A DNA stretch of 64,000 nt. Origin: Coenobita brevimanus. Taxonomy: Eukaryota; Arthropoda; Malacostraca; Decapoda; Coenobitidae. Below the pieces are notes generated by a model. That model saw only the letters and a program-made list of their open reading frames with translations, was not told where the DNA came from and made no database searches. The position numbers and the translations under genes were made by a program. The DNA lies in assembly GCA_032717465.1 (NCBI GenBank), contig CM064657.1:17945331-18009330 (forward strand), in the 5' to 3' direction. This document shows, one piece after another, positions 11,400 to 22,479 of the stretch. Every line of letters starts with the position of its first letter. Position 1 is the first letter of the stretch.

Positions 11400-12640
11400 G
11401 GGAGAAGAAGAGATGAGAGGAGGGAGGAAAAGATCAGTAGGACGGAAGTAGTGGAAGCAATGAAGAAGATCAAGTTGGGAAAGGCCCCAGGAATTGATGG
11501 AGTGTGTGGTGAAATGCTGAAGTATGGGGGTGAGATTGTTGTGGAGTGGATATGAAAGTTGTGCAGATTGGCTTGGGAAGAGGGAAGGGTTCCAGAGGAC
11601 TGGAAATCAGGTATAATTGTTCCTTTATACAAATGAAAAGGAGAGAGAGAAGTATGTGGTAACCATAGGGGTATTTGCCTTCTTAGTGTGACTGGTAAAA
11701 TATATGGTAGAATACTCATTGATAGGGTTAGGCATATTACAGAGGAGCTAGTTGGAGAAGAACAAGTGAGATTCAGGAAGGGAAAAGGGTGTGTAGATCA
11801 GATATTTGTTCTAAGATGTTTAGTGGAGAAGTATCTAGAGAAGGAAAAGAAAGTGTATGCTGCCTTCATGGACTTGGAGAAAGCTTATGACAGAATAGAT
11901 ATGGAAGGTATTTGGAAGGTATTAAGAATATAATTATGGAGTGGAGGGGAAATTGTTGAGTGCTGTGAAGAGTATTTACGAGGGAGCTAGGGTTACGGTG
12001 CGAGTGGATGGTGAGCTGCGTGAGTTCTTTGACCTCAATGTGGGACTGAAACAGGGTTATGTGATGTCTCCATGGCTGTTGAATATATACATGGACGGGG
12101 TTGTAAAGGAGGTGCAAGGTAGGGCAGTGGATGTGGGGGTGGTTCTAATGAATGAGGGTGAGATTTGGAAGATTCCGGTGTTGCTGTTTGCTGATGATAC
12201 AGTATTGTTGAGTGAAGATGAATGGGAGTTGCAAGGTTTGGTGAATGAATTTGGGACAGTGTGTACGAGGAGGAATCTGAAAGTTAATGTAAACAAAAGT
12301 AAAGTTATGGTGTTTGAGAGGAATGAATTCACTGAATGCACAGTGAGGTAGGATGGTTAGGATATGGAGAATGTGAGTGCATTCAAGTACTTGGGTAGTG
12401 TGATGAGTAAGGATGGAACTTTGAGGGATGAAGTGCGTGAAAGGGTACAGCAGGGAAGGAAGGTTGTTGGTTCACTGAAAGCAATGATGAGAAATAGGAA
12501 GGTGAGTATGGAAGTTAAGAAGTCACTGATTGATAGTATTGTGATCCCTACCCTGACATATGGAAGTGAGGCGTGGACCTTGGAGAGGGGAACAAGTCAA
12601 AAGTGAGAGCAGTGGAAATGAGTTACTTGAGAGGAGAATG
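11400..12640 (+). pseudogene. Reverse transcriptase region of LINE-1 copy
   Basis: The RT blocks are LGKAPGIDGVCGEML (about 11475-11520), the FRKGKGCVDQIF box (about 11770-11805), AAFMDLEKAYDR (about 11860-11895), GLKQGYVMSPWL (about 12040-12075) and LLFADDTVLLSE (about 12180-12215). A C-terminal YGSEAWTLERG box lies at about 12560. The catalytic F-A-D-D is kept. Frames break near 11555, 11640, 11930 and 12350. Compared with LINE-2 copy, G-C in GLKQGC has become G-Y. Confidence 0.88.
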
Positions 12641-13862
12641 TGGAGTGACATGAAGAGACAGGTTGACGAATGAAGAAGTGAAGGAACGTTGTGGAGTGGA
12701 TGTGGATTGTTTGAGAAGATTAGGAGAAATACACTTAGGTGGTTTGGACATGTGGAGAGAATGGAGAATGAAAGAGGGTGCATGTAGGTGAGGTGGAGGG
12801 AGGGAGAGGGAGGGGTAGACAAAGGATGAGGTGGAGGGATGGAGTTGAGAGGTATATGAGGGAGGGGGGGTGAGTTGGGGGGAGGGTAGTCAAATGGAGG
12901 GTGACAAAGCGACTTGGAGGCATTTTGTCTGTGGCCACCCTTTGCGGGATTAGGTCGTTGGGCTATAGATATAGATAGATAGTTTGATAAATGCTACTGG
13001 AAAAAGTTAGTGCTGATTGTTGATTTTAAATGTGTTTAATTTACCATGTTGTTTAAAATAGTACATCACCTTCATCATATTTTCAACATACGTCAGTAAA
13101 TCATTGAAATAATGGTGAAAATGGCCTTATCCCCCAAAACCCTTAAGATGAGCTATTACATAACCATCCGTGACCTCTAGTTCCAAAGCTACCCCATGCC
13201 ATTGGTGGTCATCTTGAATTTTTGTCCCACATGGCTAGCTGATGGGGAAAACTTAGAATGTTTCTGGATCTCAACTTAGCATGCTTCCAAGCAGCTTTCC
13301 TGAAAATAATCAGCTTTCTCATTTTTTTTTTCCAGGTTCCCTTCAAACTTAGGCTACTGCTCCTGGCCTGCAGGAACTGTGGAGGGCAAGGGAGGGAAGG
13401 AAGAAGGGGAGGATGTAGACATGGTAAAAGACGGAGTACGCAAGGAGGAAGAGTGGATCATATTTTTTATAGACGTTATGTTTACATAATTAACTGAATT
13501 ATTACTTTTCCTAAGTTGTCGTTCTGTTGGGGATGCATTAAAAAGTAAACTGCATGATATTAAACATCGTCAAAGAAGTGCTGGAATAAAAGGGTTAAAT
13601 AATCTAATCGCGCTAATTCACTATCAGCCCATTAAACCAACATAATAATAATTAAGAACCGAGACTTTAGAGAAGGATATTAAGTAGCACAGAGGACGAA
13701 TGGTGAATGTGACAGTGATGAACTTGGGAGACATTTTCACTTGGGTTCACAGCCAGGATAATGTATAATGCAGTTCATATGTGATGTTCTGGTAGGGAAG
13801 GGTATCGCCAACGCCAGCTTTGGTTATGTAATAATAGACAGGTCAGGCTTATTTACCGAAGC

Positions 13863-13868
<6 letters not shown>

Positions 13869-13922
<54 letters not shown>
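13869..13922. repeat. (CA)n microsatellite
   Basis: About 27 uninterrupted CA units. Confidence 0.98.
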
Positions 13923-13925
<3 letters not shown>

Positions 13926-14106
13926 GTAGTTCACAACGACTTCACCCACTAATCATCCTTAATGGTTGTTTTTCCTCGGGGAAGTTGGCCTCAACTCTTA
14001 CGAATTACATTTTGATGGTTGATTATAATTATTCAACAGTATGTACAATAAGTAATACTTAAACTAGTATGGTCCTTTCCAAGGAGAGTATTCATCCCTA
14101 TTTATC

Positions 14107-14480
14107 TGTTTGTTTGTTAGTTTGTCTATTAGCAGGACTATTCAAAAATTAAAAGGGAGATTTGGACTAAATTTGCGAGGTAGATAGCCCACATCCCAGG
14201 AAAAAATCGATTATCTTTTGGGACCAATCCCTTGGTGGTGTAGGGGTTAGAATGCCCCGATCTGAGGTACAAGCTTGATTGCGCGAATATTTGATCCCCA
14301 GGAGACGACTGGATTTTTTCTCTCAGACTAGGAGAGTATGGTTTCAGACCTGTTTGCTTGTTTGTTTGTTTGGCTGTTAGCAGGATTACGCAAAAACTAA
14401 AAGAGAGATTTGGACCAAATTTGGTAAGTAGATAGCCCATGTCCCAGGGAAGAGCCGATTAACGTTTAAGACCAACACGG
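14107..14480. repeat. Direct repeat pair flanking a tRNA-like segment
   Basis: The blocks 14107-14226 and 14350-14474 are about 80 percent alike by eye. Shared landmarks are TGTTTGTTTG, the AGGGAGATTTGGACTAAATT type block, GTAGATAGCCCA and GGGACCAA. Between them, 14228-14300 reads CCTTGGTGGTGTAGGGGTTAG followed later by TTTGATCCCC, similar to A and B boxes of a tRNA. This could be a small composite repeat or a tRNA-derived unit between two copies of an older repeat. Confidence 0.55.
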
Positions 14481-14616
14481 ATTGTATGACAGATTCTGGA
14501 TCCTCAAAACATTTTTTTTGTGGAATCTTAATCAGTGATGAGAAACCCTAACCCATTATAAAGAGTGGTTTGGAAATTACGTTGCCCTTGCCGGAGAGAT
14601 GCGCTACACTGAGTGA

Positions 14617-14628
14617 CCCTCTAGTTAT
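14617..14628. repeat. Target-site duplication of LINE-2 copy, left
   Basis: CCCTCTAGTTAT is repeated exactly at 16081-16092. It overlaps the start of the (ATCT)n tail. Confidence 0.88.
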
Positions 14629-16080
14629 CTATCTATCTATCTATTGCCAGACGCCTCAATCCCGTTTGGGGTGGCCACAAACAAATCGCCTCCAAGTCGC
14701 CCTGTCCCCCGCCATTTCACTCCCCTGCTCCCAACTCACACCCCCCTCTCTCATATACCTCTCCACCCCATCTCTCCACCTCATCCTCGGCCTCCCCCTC
14801 CCTCTTTCCCCCTCCACCTCACTCACATACACTCTCTTCGTCAGTCTTTGACCCTCCATCCTCTCCACATGGCCAAACCACCTCAGTGTGTTCCTCATAA
14901 CGCTTCCTATCACATCCACATCAACACCACAACGCTCCTTTATATCCTCATTCGTCAGCCTGTCTCTCCATGTGACTCCACAGGCTCCTCTTAAATAACT
15001 CATTTCCACGGCTCTCACTCTTGACTTGTGTCCTTCCAACAACGTCCAAGCTTCACTTCCGTACGTTAGAGTTGGTATCACAATACTGTCATGTAGTAAC
15101 TTTTTCACTTCCATGCTCACTTCCCTGTTTCTTATCACTGCTTTCAAAGAACCAGCAACCTTTCTTCCCTGCTGTACCCTTTCAAGCACTTCACCCTCCA
15201 AACCTCCATCCTTACTCATCACACTACCCAAGTACTTAAACGTACTCACATTTTCCAATTCCTCACCATCCAACCTCGCTGAACATTCACTGACTTCACC
15301 TCTCTCAAAGACCATCACTTTACTCTTCCCTACATTCACCTTTAGATTCCGTTTCTTACACACTCTCTCAAACTCATCCACCAAGCCTTGCAGCTCCCCT
15401 TCGTCTTCACTCAACAACACATTATCATCTGCAAACAACAGTACAGGGAGTTTCCAAACATTATCCTCTCTCACCAGGGCCACTCCAACATCCACTACCC
15501 TACCTTGTACCTCTTTTATTACCCCATCCATGTACAGATTGAACAACCACGGAGACATGACACATCCCTGTTTCAAACCAACTTTCAAAGAGAAAAATTC
15601 ACTTAGTTCACCATCCACACGCACTGCAGCCTTCGCACCATCGTACATACTCTTCACAGCATTCAACAACTTCCCATCTATTCCATATATTCTTAACACT
15701 TTCCACAATCCTAGTCTATCCACCCTGTCATATGCTTTCTCCAAATCCATGAACGCCGCATACAACTTCTTTCCCTTCTCTAGAAGCTTTTCCACTAAAG
15801 ATCTGAGAATGAATATCTGATCTACACAACCTCTTCCCTTCCTAAAGCCTCCCTGTTCTTCTCCAACTAATTTCTCTGTTCTTTCTCTAACTCTGTCAAT
15901 AAGTATCCTACCATACACTTTTCCTATTATACTAAGAAGACAAATGCCCCTGTGATTACCACACACTTCTTTTTCCCCTTTTCCTTTGTACAAGGGAATA
16001 ATTATACCTGACTTCCAATCCTCCGGGACTCTACCTTCCTCCCAGGCCAATCTGCACATCTTCCACATCCATTCTACTAT
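14629..16080 (-). mobile_element. LINE-2 copy: 5'-truncated RTE-like LINE with intact RT frame
   Basis: The 3' end on the minus strand is ...GGCAATAGATAGATAGAT, so the (ATAG)n tail lies at the low-coordinate side. The 12-bp duplications 14617-14628 and 16081-16092 define the insertion exactly. It is truncated within RT, leaving about 1.45 kb. It is very similar to the copies at 33311-34312 and 36665-40275. The coding frame is uninterrupted, which argues for a recent insertion. Confidence 0.93.
14656..16080 (-). CDS. Reverse transcriptase fragment of LINE-2 copy, uninterrupted
   Basis: This 475-codon open frame enters from the 5' truncation point and ends at the natural stop after the GHPKRD C-terminus. 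Its blocks in order are GIIIPLYKGKG, NHRGICLLSI, GFRKGRGCVDQIF, AAFMDLEKAYDRVD, GLKQGCVMSPWLF, LLFADDNVLLSE (the catalytic Asp pair is kept; T after FADD is N), then the thumb YLGSVMSKDG and the C-terminal YGSEAWTLLEGH and TLRWFGHVERM boxes. The extra N-terminal codons up to 16125 belong to the flank, not to the LINE. The fragment lacks the endonuclease, so it cannot transpose on its own. Confidence 0.9.
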   Translation of the reverse strand: MVEWMWKMCRLAWEEGRVPEDWKSGIIIPLYKGKGEKEVCGNHRGICLLSIIGKVYGRILIDRVRERTEKLVGEEQGGFRKGRGCVDQIFILRSLVEKLLEKGKKLYAAFMDLEKAYDRVDRLGLWKVLRIYGIDGKLLNAVKSMYDGAKAAVRVDGELSEFFSLKVGLKQGCVMSPWLFNLYMDGVIKEVQGRVVDVGVALVREDNVWKLPVLLFADDNVLLSEDEGELQGLVDEFERVCKKRNLKVNVGKSKVMVFERGEVSECSARLDGEELENVSTFKYLGSVMSKDGGLEGEVLERVQQGRKVAGSLKAVIRNREVSMEVKKLLHDSIVIPTLTYGSEAWTLLEGHKSRVRAVEMSYLRGACGVTWRDRLTNEDIKERCGVDVDVIGSVMRNTLRWFGHVERMEGQRLTKRVYVSEVEGERGRGRPRMRWRDGVERYMREGGVSWEQGSEMAGDRATWRRFVCGHPKRD

Positions 16081-16092
16081 CCCTCTAGTTAT

Positions 16093-16337
16093 GATGTTTA
16101 ATATTTTACCAAAATGTTCGTTCATTAAAACTATTGCCTACTGGATAGATATCATGGAATCCTAATGGAAACACATCCATCATATAGCTGAATTAAAGGG
16201 TATATATCGAAGAGATGAGTCAATATACTGTGCAAGCTGCTGTTAGAACTACTGGACACTTCCACATCCCATCCTTCCGCCTTCACTGTCCACAAGTTCT
16301 CCCCCTCTCCCTCCTTCCTTTCCCACCCTTCCTCCTA
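16093..16337. other. Non-coding interval
   Basis: I see no feature here apart from the flank of the LINE-2 target site. Confidence 0.5.
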
Positions 16338-17320
16338 TGTGTGTGTGTGTGTGTGTTTATGCGTTTTTTTGTGTACTACTCTCTCTCTCTGTCTGTCTCT
16401 CTCAGTCTGTGTGTGTGTGTGTGTATGTGTGTGTGTGTGTTGGAGTCAGTTTGTTGGGTAGGTGAGTCAGTTGGATGAGTAGGTCAGTTGGTAAGTGTGG
16501 TTGTTCGGCGCATCGCCAGGGTGGATGGACAGTGGTAAAGGTGTTTGTGTGTGTGTGGGGAGAGGTTGTTGGGTGTCGTGTGTGGAGTGGTTTGGTGTGG
16601 GTTGTAGGGGTAGATGGGTTAGCGAGTGGATCTGTTTGGTGGGCTGGGTGGTAGAGTGGCTGGGGATTTGGGTGGTCGGGGAGGGGTCGGTAATCTAGGT
16701 TTGGATGAGGTTAGTTTGGTGAATGAGTTTGGTTCGAATGGGTTAATGGGATGGGGGTGTGATTAGGGTTGGGTAAAAAGGGTGTTTGGGCATGTGGATG
16801 GGCGGTTGAGTCGGTGGATAGGATGGGTGAGTGGGCAAGGTGGGTGAATTCAGGGCGAGGTGGGATGGTTGTGTGGGTGGATGTAATGGATGTCATTGAT
16901 GGGTGAGCAGGGTGGGTGGTGTTCGTGTGTGGGACGGGTGGGTGGTAAGGCAAGATAGGTCGTCGGAATGTGTGGGCAGGGTGGGTCGCCACAGTGAGTT
17001 GGCACGGCGAGTCGCAAGGATGACTGAGAAGTTTGCTTGGCCAGAGTGCTGTGGGTGGGTGATTGGATTAGTAGGCTGGGTGGTTGGATGGGTTCAGGGT
17101 GGATAGGTGAGTGGATGGATGTTTTGAGTGGCATTGTTGGATGAGCTTCGTGGGCGGCATTCGCGGGTTAGCAGGTGGATTGCTGGAATCAGTGGGCTGG
17201 GAGGGTCGCCGAAGTGGCTGAGCAGGGTGAGTGGCTGGGGTGAGGTCGGTGGGTTGCGTTGGATGGGTTAAGTGGGTAGGTAGATGAGTAGAAGGACTAA
17301 TATGTGCCTCTCCAGATGAC
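16338..17320. repeat. G/T-rich low-complexity block with (GT)n at its start
   Basis: The block starts with (GT)n tracts at 16338-16360 and 16408-16440. It then continues for about 850 bp as degenerate GGGTGGGTGG / TTGGATGGGT type sequence, with almost no runs of C or A on this strand. ORFs on either strand (for example the His/Pro-rich ones on minus) are artefacts of this composition. Runs of three or more G at short spacing make G-quadruplex folding plausible. Confidence 0.85.
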
Positions 17321-17718
17321 AAGGCAGGAGAGGGACTTATGTGGCCATATAACGTGTGGCTGTTACTTGGATTTCAGTATATCGCTTAGAACACGTTTGA
17401 TAAATATTTGGAAACTAACCTCTATACATTACGGTCATTGTACTGAAATTTAAAAAAACATCAAAATGATTACTTCTCATGCAACTTGAGATAGATCTAT
17501 GCACGCGATAACAGTCCTAATAGTAGCATAAATTAAAGTAACATTACTTGCGGCAAGACGTGAGAGTGAGCGAAGCTTCATATCTCCAATCCATCCTCCT
17601 GACAAATCAGTTATTTGATGGAGGAAAGGAGGGTGAGTCGTGGGAGTAGACGTGTACGATTAACCTGACCTCTAGTGGCAGATTACCCTGTTCCACTATT
17701 AATGTTCATGACGGTAAA
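17321..17718. other. Non-coding interval before the hAT relic
   Basis: No gene is seen. A left terminal inverted repeat for the hAT relic was searched for here by eye and not found. Confidence 0.5.
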
Positions 17719-19605
17719 ATGATGAATACATTAACTAAGGATTTACATCAATCCTCGCTGATGGCATTGAGAAACCCTCCTTGTGTGCTGTGTTTCAAAG
17801 TGCTGGGGAATGATTCTATGAGGCCTAGTAAGCTGAAACATCATCTGATCACAACAATCCACCCTCAGTATGCGGAGAAAGAGCCAAGTTTCTTCAAGCG
17901 CCATGAAAAGAGTTTGGGAAAACAAAGGCTGGATGGGAGTGGTGCTTTCCAGCAACAGAACTTAAGTGTAGTAGAGCCATCATATGAGGTTTCCCTTGAA
18001 ATATCAAGGAAGAAAAAGGTCCAGATGATTGGTGAAACAAATTAAGCTGTGGGCTGTAAAGATGGTGAAGTGGGTTCTTGGAGAATCTAGCGCACATAAG
18101 ATTCAGCAGATTTCCTTGTTAAACGACACAGCGAAACAGAGATTAAGTTATCTCCAACTGGTAAGTTAGAGTACAGTTGGATAAGTCAACGAATGTGAGT
18201 TCCTGTGCACAGCTACTGGTATGTTAGGTATATATTCATGCATGATATCAAAGATGAATATACTTTCTGTACGCAGACTGAGACTACCACAAAAGCTTTA
18301 TATCTGATAAAAACATTGACTTCTTTCTTCACAGCCAACCGAATACCCTGGGGAAACTTTTGTGGAATCTGTACTGATGCGGCTCCAGCGATGTTGGAAT
18401 CAAAACAGGGGCTACAGAAGTATGTCAAGGAAGTAGCTCCGAATGCGAAAGTGGTTCACTGAATGATCCATCGTTTTGCACTGGCGTCAAAAACCCTCTG
18501 TGATGCCCTTTGCAAATTCCTGGAGGCAGTGGTAATACGTGTCAGCTTTGTGAAAACAGGAGATTTGAACTCTAGCCTTTTCCAGAAACTTTGTGAAGAT
18601 GTGGATTCGGAGCATGAATCCCTTCTCTTTTAGTAGAGAGTGTGATGGCTCTCCAAGGGTAATATTGTGTAAAGAGTATCTGAGCCTCGAAGAGAACTTA
18701 ACTCTTCCTGGAAATGAAGGTGAAGGATGATCTATTAAGTCTCTTCAACCAGGCGTTGTGGGAGTCACGTCTTGCATACCTGGCCGACATTTTTAAGCAG
18801 CTAAACACGCTGAATCTCAAGCTACAAGGCAAGGAAAGAAATGTATTTCACCTCATGGACTGTATGCGTGCATTTCTTGCTAAACTCCAGAACTGGCAAA
18901 GGAAAGTGAGTGCAGAGAATGTTGCCATGTTTGAGAATCTTTCAACTGTTCCTGACGAGATTAAGAAGATCATCTACTTGACCCATCACTCAAAAGTGAA
19001 TAATTCAGCACATGAAATCCTTGGAAAATGAGCTCAAAAGATACTTCCCAGAATTCAAGGAGGATGACAGGAAATCAGTGAGGAATCCTTCCCCTGACAC
19101 TTTTGATATTGCTGCCATTCCCGATGATGTTCAGGACGAATTCCTTGACAGGACTTTTGTCAGAGACCTTTATGAAGAAAAATCTCTGACTGTTCTGGTG
19201 CTCCATGTATCAGTCATAACCAAAAGTTAGTGAAATCGCACTTGGAGTCCTCTTGCCATTTTCCACAACATACTTATGTGACTCTGGTTTCTGCACATTC
19301 TACACATAAAAAATAAAAGCCAAAACCAGTTGGATGTGGACCCAGGTGTGAGATGTGCGTCATCAGCAACTCAACCTTGAATTAGTCGACTGACTGAAAA
19401 CAAAGATGTGTCATCCGTCCCACTGATATGTAACAAAATATGCATGCTGATTAATAGTTGTAAGCATGATAAGAAATAAACGGAGTGCACCAAAACATTT
19501 TTTCATCATCATTGTGAGGGACTTGAGAGAAAACTGAAGTGGGACCACGAGGATGTTAAGATCCCTACAAGTGAGGAATGAAGTGAAAAGGTTTGAGAAA
19601 CACTG
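17719..19605 (+). pseudogene. hAT transposase-derived pseudogene (ZBED5/SCAND3-like)
   Basis: The first ORF (17719-18045) has a BED-type zinc finger, C22-X2-C25...H41...H48, followed by PSFFKRHEKSLGKQ and a Gln-rich segment characteristic of ZBED5/SCAND3-type hAT proteins. In shifted frames come the DDE region (GICTDAAPAMLESKQG, about 18365-18410), a helical insertion with AYLADIFKQLNTLNLKLQG (18714-19031), FKRYFPEFKEDD (about 19035) and the C-terminal dimerisation box TYLCDSGF (about 19270-19295). Stops at 18042 and 19029 and several frame changes disable it. GGTTTGAGAAACACTG at 19590-19605 looks like a hAT terminal inverted repeat. Confidence 0.85.
19590..19605 (-). repeat. hAT-type terminal inverted repeat, right end
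   Basis: Read on the minus strand this is CAGTGTTTCTCAAACC, the consensus-like end of many Charlie/ZBED-type hAT elements. No matching left end was found upstream of 17719, so the element may be truncated. Confidence 0.55.
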
Positions 19606-19802
19606 GCCTAGGCTTTGAGCCTTTTCAACCGGATGTGACCTTAATAATTGGAGGTTATTGTTCACATAATGTTGGTCAGGTGCGAGTCGCTGATTACTTT
19701 GCCTTTAATATTGGGGCTATGCTGTAGTGTTCTTACCATGGTTACTACACTCTTCTTACCCTGGTGACTTGACTTCACTAATATCTGTCATTTATTCTAA
19801 CC

Positions 19803-19813
19803 AATTTCTTAAT
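19803..19813. repeat. Target-site duplication of SINE-like repeat, left
   Basis: AATTTCTTAAT is repeated exactly at 20133-20143. Confidence 0.9.
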
Positions 19814-20132
19814 GACGACGCAGCCCTGAGGGGATATTCTCCCGCATGTGGTCTGATCAGCTAGTCAGGTCAGGTGTGGGTAAGGGGATGGGTCTGTTAT
19901 GATGTGGCAGGGGTAAACCAGTTCTGCTGTCGGGCCCTGCTGCGGATGTCACTGATTGCATTGCGCAGTTGACCCTTGTTCGGTGTGTGCGGTGAGGATC
20001 TGTCCATTCTCCCCTTTGGGGCTAAGATGCGAATGAATGTGTTTGAATGGATGAGTAAATGGGGAGTGTGTCGTCCTGTCTTGGCTACCTCCCTTTCCTT
20101 GGGGGAAGCAGCCTAGGTATATAGATAGATAG
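19814..20132 (+). mobile_element. SINE-like retroposon with (ATAG)n tail
   Basis: This 319-bp unit lies between perfect 11-bp duplications and ends GTATATAGATAGATAG. The tail is of the same type as that of the RTE-like LINEs here (9798-12979, 14629-16080), which suggests it uses their reverse transcriptase. No clear tRNA A/B boxes were seen at its 5' end. The ORF on the minus strand is not supported as coding. Confidence 0.72.
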
Positions 20133-20224
20133 AATTTCTTAATTCCTGACCCCTTCTGTCTTTTGCAATCATGCAAATGGCTTCTTTAGTGTAGAAAGGT
20201 AGAGAGCATAGAAACTAAATGGAG

Positions 20225-21420
20225 GCGGACTTTAGATACTAGGTACGCCTAAAGCAAATGGAAAAGGCGATACTTCTGATGAGGAATCCCAAAAGCTCTC
20301 TCCTCAAACATGTGTCCTACATGTAGCTGACACTGACCATGGTCCTTTCACATTATATAAGAACATGAGAGGAGAAGCTACTGAAAAGCTAGCACAGCGC
20401 CACAAAATCCGAGATAAACGACTGGTTGAGCCGTCTGGTTCCATACCGTGCATGGAGGCAGTATGCAGTCTTATCCCAAGCAGTCTGGAGGGAATGGATC
20501 TTCATATTCATGGGTAACACAGACAATGCTATCAACGTTTTCTCATGAATCTGAAACGTATGAAGGACTACTCAAGACAGCAGTCATGAAATGAAGCCTC
20601 AGCTTCAAGGATCGGACATCATTCCCCTAGGAAAGTGACATCAGCTTTGAGTGTAGACTCATCACCATTATTTTCCCCTGAGTGTATAATCTGTGAAAAG
20701 CTGAAAACAAAAGTGCATGGGAAAACTGAGATGCCAAAAAAGTTTGTTTCGTGGATGCATAAGCTGCTTGGCAACGGCTTGAACATCAAGCTTTTGAACG
20801 AGGGCAAACTCGTCTCTACCGACAAATACAGGGTAAGGACATTTATGCTGCTGAGGCCCAGTGTCACTCGTCCTGCCGTGACAAGTTCCATATCAAGTAC
20901 AACAATCAAATCTTGAGAAAGGGGAAGGCATAAACTCAAACCCTAGATGCAGAACAGGTTCACCAGGCTGCTGCTCACACAGCAGCTCTCAACTCAGTGG
21001 TGGAGATTGTTTACAAACGTGTTATCGAACAGAATGAGATCAAGCAACTTTTATCATTTCGACTCCTTTACATTGCAAAGCTTGAGGAAAACAACTTTCC
21101 CAGTTCACAGTATCGAAGTCAGAAGCTTTTGCACCGCCTGCAAAAACATAAAATCAGTGAGAAGTCAGCCCAGGTGACAAAGGTTGTGTCTCCTTCATTC
21201 TCAGTTATAGTAACAGCGTCACGGTGGCTGATGCTGTGCCCCTTGCCTACAAGCTTGGCTGCACTGACAAGATTGCTTATGTTGCGCTACGTATCCGTGC
21301 ATTCATTCAAAGAGCATACAAAGAGTCTCAAGAGCTCCCCTGGCCTCCAACCAAGGATGACATGGACATCAAGTCTGAAGTATACTGCCTGAGGAGTTGG
21401 TGAGGTTCCTGACTTTAGCC
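20225..21420 (+). pseudogene. Pseudogene C, 5' part (unnamed PIN-like multi-exon family)
   Basis: Frames with repeated breaks give, in order: TYGCYQRFLMNLKRM-like text around 20520-20570, a CIICEKLKTK (CxxC) segment at about 20688, a YHSSCRDKF-like H-x3-C box at about 20863-20893, VVEIVYKRVIEQNEI (about 20998-21040), SFRLLYIAKLEENNF (21060-21100), and a PEELVRFLT box (about 21390-21415). The order matches the N-terminal half of a large uncharacterised eukaryotic family that I recall from cnidarian, mollusc and fish genomes. The remainder lies beyond the inserted ERV-3, from 26150. I do not know its biochemical role. Confidence 0.55.
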
Positions 21421-21734
21421 ACAGCTGGCACAGCTGGGATTTTTCTTTTTTTATAAAGAACAGAACGGAGGAAGGAAAAACAAATGAATAAAAAAAAAAA
21501 CAATCCATACACCAGATTACTGGCGTCCTCCGTTTGTCATAAAAAACTTTGTAGTAACTTGTAGTGGAGTTTTGTAGATTTGGTATATATATATTGAACT
21601 TGTGGACAAGCGGTTGTTATACGTGAGTAGTTTGTAAGTAGATAATCTTGGTTCCCATTTGTCATGCAATGACAGGAGAGGTAAAGAATAATATGGGACT
21701 ATTTTTATTTGTCTTGGAAATATTAACAAAGTCT

Positions 21735-22157
21735 CTCACACACGAGTGAAGTTAAGTAGAGTCCCGCGAGCTACCTCCCTGTCTCTCTCTCTCTCTCTCT
21801 CTTCCACGTTGCTAAGCCCTTCTCCCTACTACCTGCCGGTTCTATGATCTATCTCCTTCTGATCTCTGCTTCCTAAATTCTGGTGTAGCAGGGGTTGTGT
21901 CACGTGTGTTACACTGTGGTTGGAAAGTTCTAGAAGCCTGTGTGTGAGTATGTGTGTATGTGTGTGTATGGTCACGAGGCGCTGTCGTGTGCCTATAAAG
22001 CATTCCTTGAGTTAAGAGTGTGTAAGCATGTTTAGCATTGCTCGATTCTCGCAGACACAATACCTTCTCATCATCTGACTTGCTGCTTCTATCTGTCTAT
22101 GTATCTATTTATCTATTTATCTATTATGATTTGTAATTATAATATGGAGTCCTAACA
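21735..22157 (-). repeat. ERV-3 3' LTR (left border diverged)
   Basis: The right part, from about 21770, matches the minus strand of the ERV-1 LTR and closely matches the 5' LTR at 25345-26108. Shared blocks are GTGTTACACTGTGGTTGG, the TGTGTGTGAGTATG tract and the end block TTATGATTTGTAATTATAA. The border to the left (21535-21735) does not align well, so the terminus may be rearranged. Confidence 0.65.
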
Positions 22158-22479
22158 TATGCTCGGCCACGCCTCTGGAGGTCCTCCGACAGCAATCATC
22201 ATTGACATATGCTAATCTATTAGTATATAATATTGATTATAATATTGTATACATATAATATTCATAGTAAATTGCAATGATCTAGGAATATTACATTTTA
22301 ACCAAGTTGTATACATATTTGAATAAATGCCATGGTTGTTGTATGACATTTTGTAAGATGTGTATGTATAACAGACATACGCATATAATTGTGCAATGGT
22401 AATACTGCTAGGTTATTACATTACATATTGAGTTATCCCTTTAGTAATGTCTACTATTTCACCTAACTTGTAAGATGAT

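Larger units (their letters stand above)
9798..12979 (+). mobile_element. LINE-1 copy: RTE-like non-LTR retrotransposon, apparently complete length
   Basis: This 3.18-kb unit is framed by an 11-bp target duplication and ends in an ATAG-type microsatellite tail. It has an endonuclease then a reverse transcriptase in one orientation. The length, the single EN-RT unit and the short tandem tail fit the RTE group better than Jockey or L1; the clade call is an inference. The 5' end starts CCCCCTGGGGGTAGGGGGG and is absent from the other copies, which are 5'-truncated. Many stops and frame changes make this copy inactive. Confidence 0.88.
12991..14616. other. Non-coding interval with dispersed repeats
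   Basis: I see no supported gene. The left part continues the AT-rich sequence after pseudogene B. The interval contains a (CA)n tract at 13869-13922 and, at 14107-14480, a direct repeat pair described separately. The ORF at 13258-13497 has no recognisable domain. Confidence 0.6.

Noticed and set aside
10134..11719. Long minus-strand ORFs opposite the LINE (up to 333 codons)
   Set aside because: They are antisense shadows of the purine-rich LINE coding strand; Ser/Leu/His/Pro-rich, with no domain.
15026..15820. Plus-strand ORF of 264 codons opposite LINE-2
   Set aside because: It lies antisense to the intact RT frame and has low-complexity Ser/Pro/Thr text.
16711..17322. His/Pro/Thr-rich minus-strand ORFs
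   Set aside because: They reflect the G/T-skewed low-complexity block, not coding.
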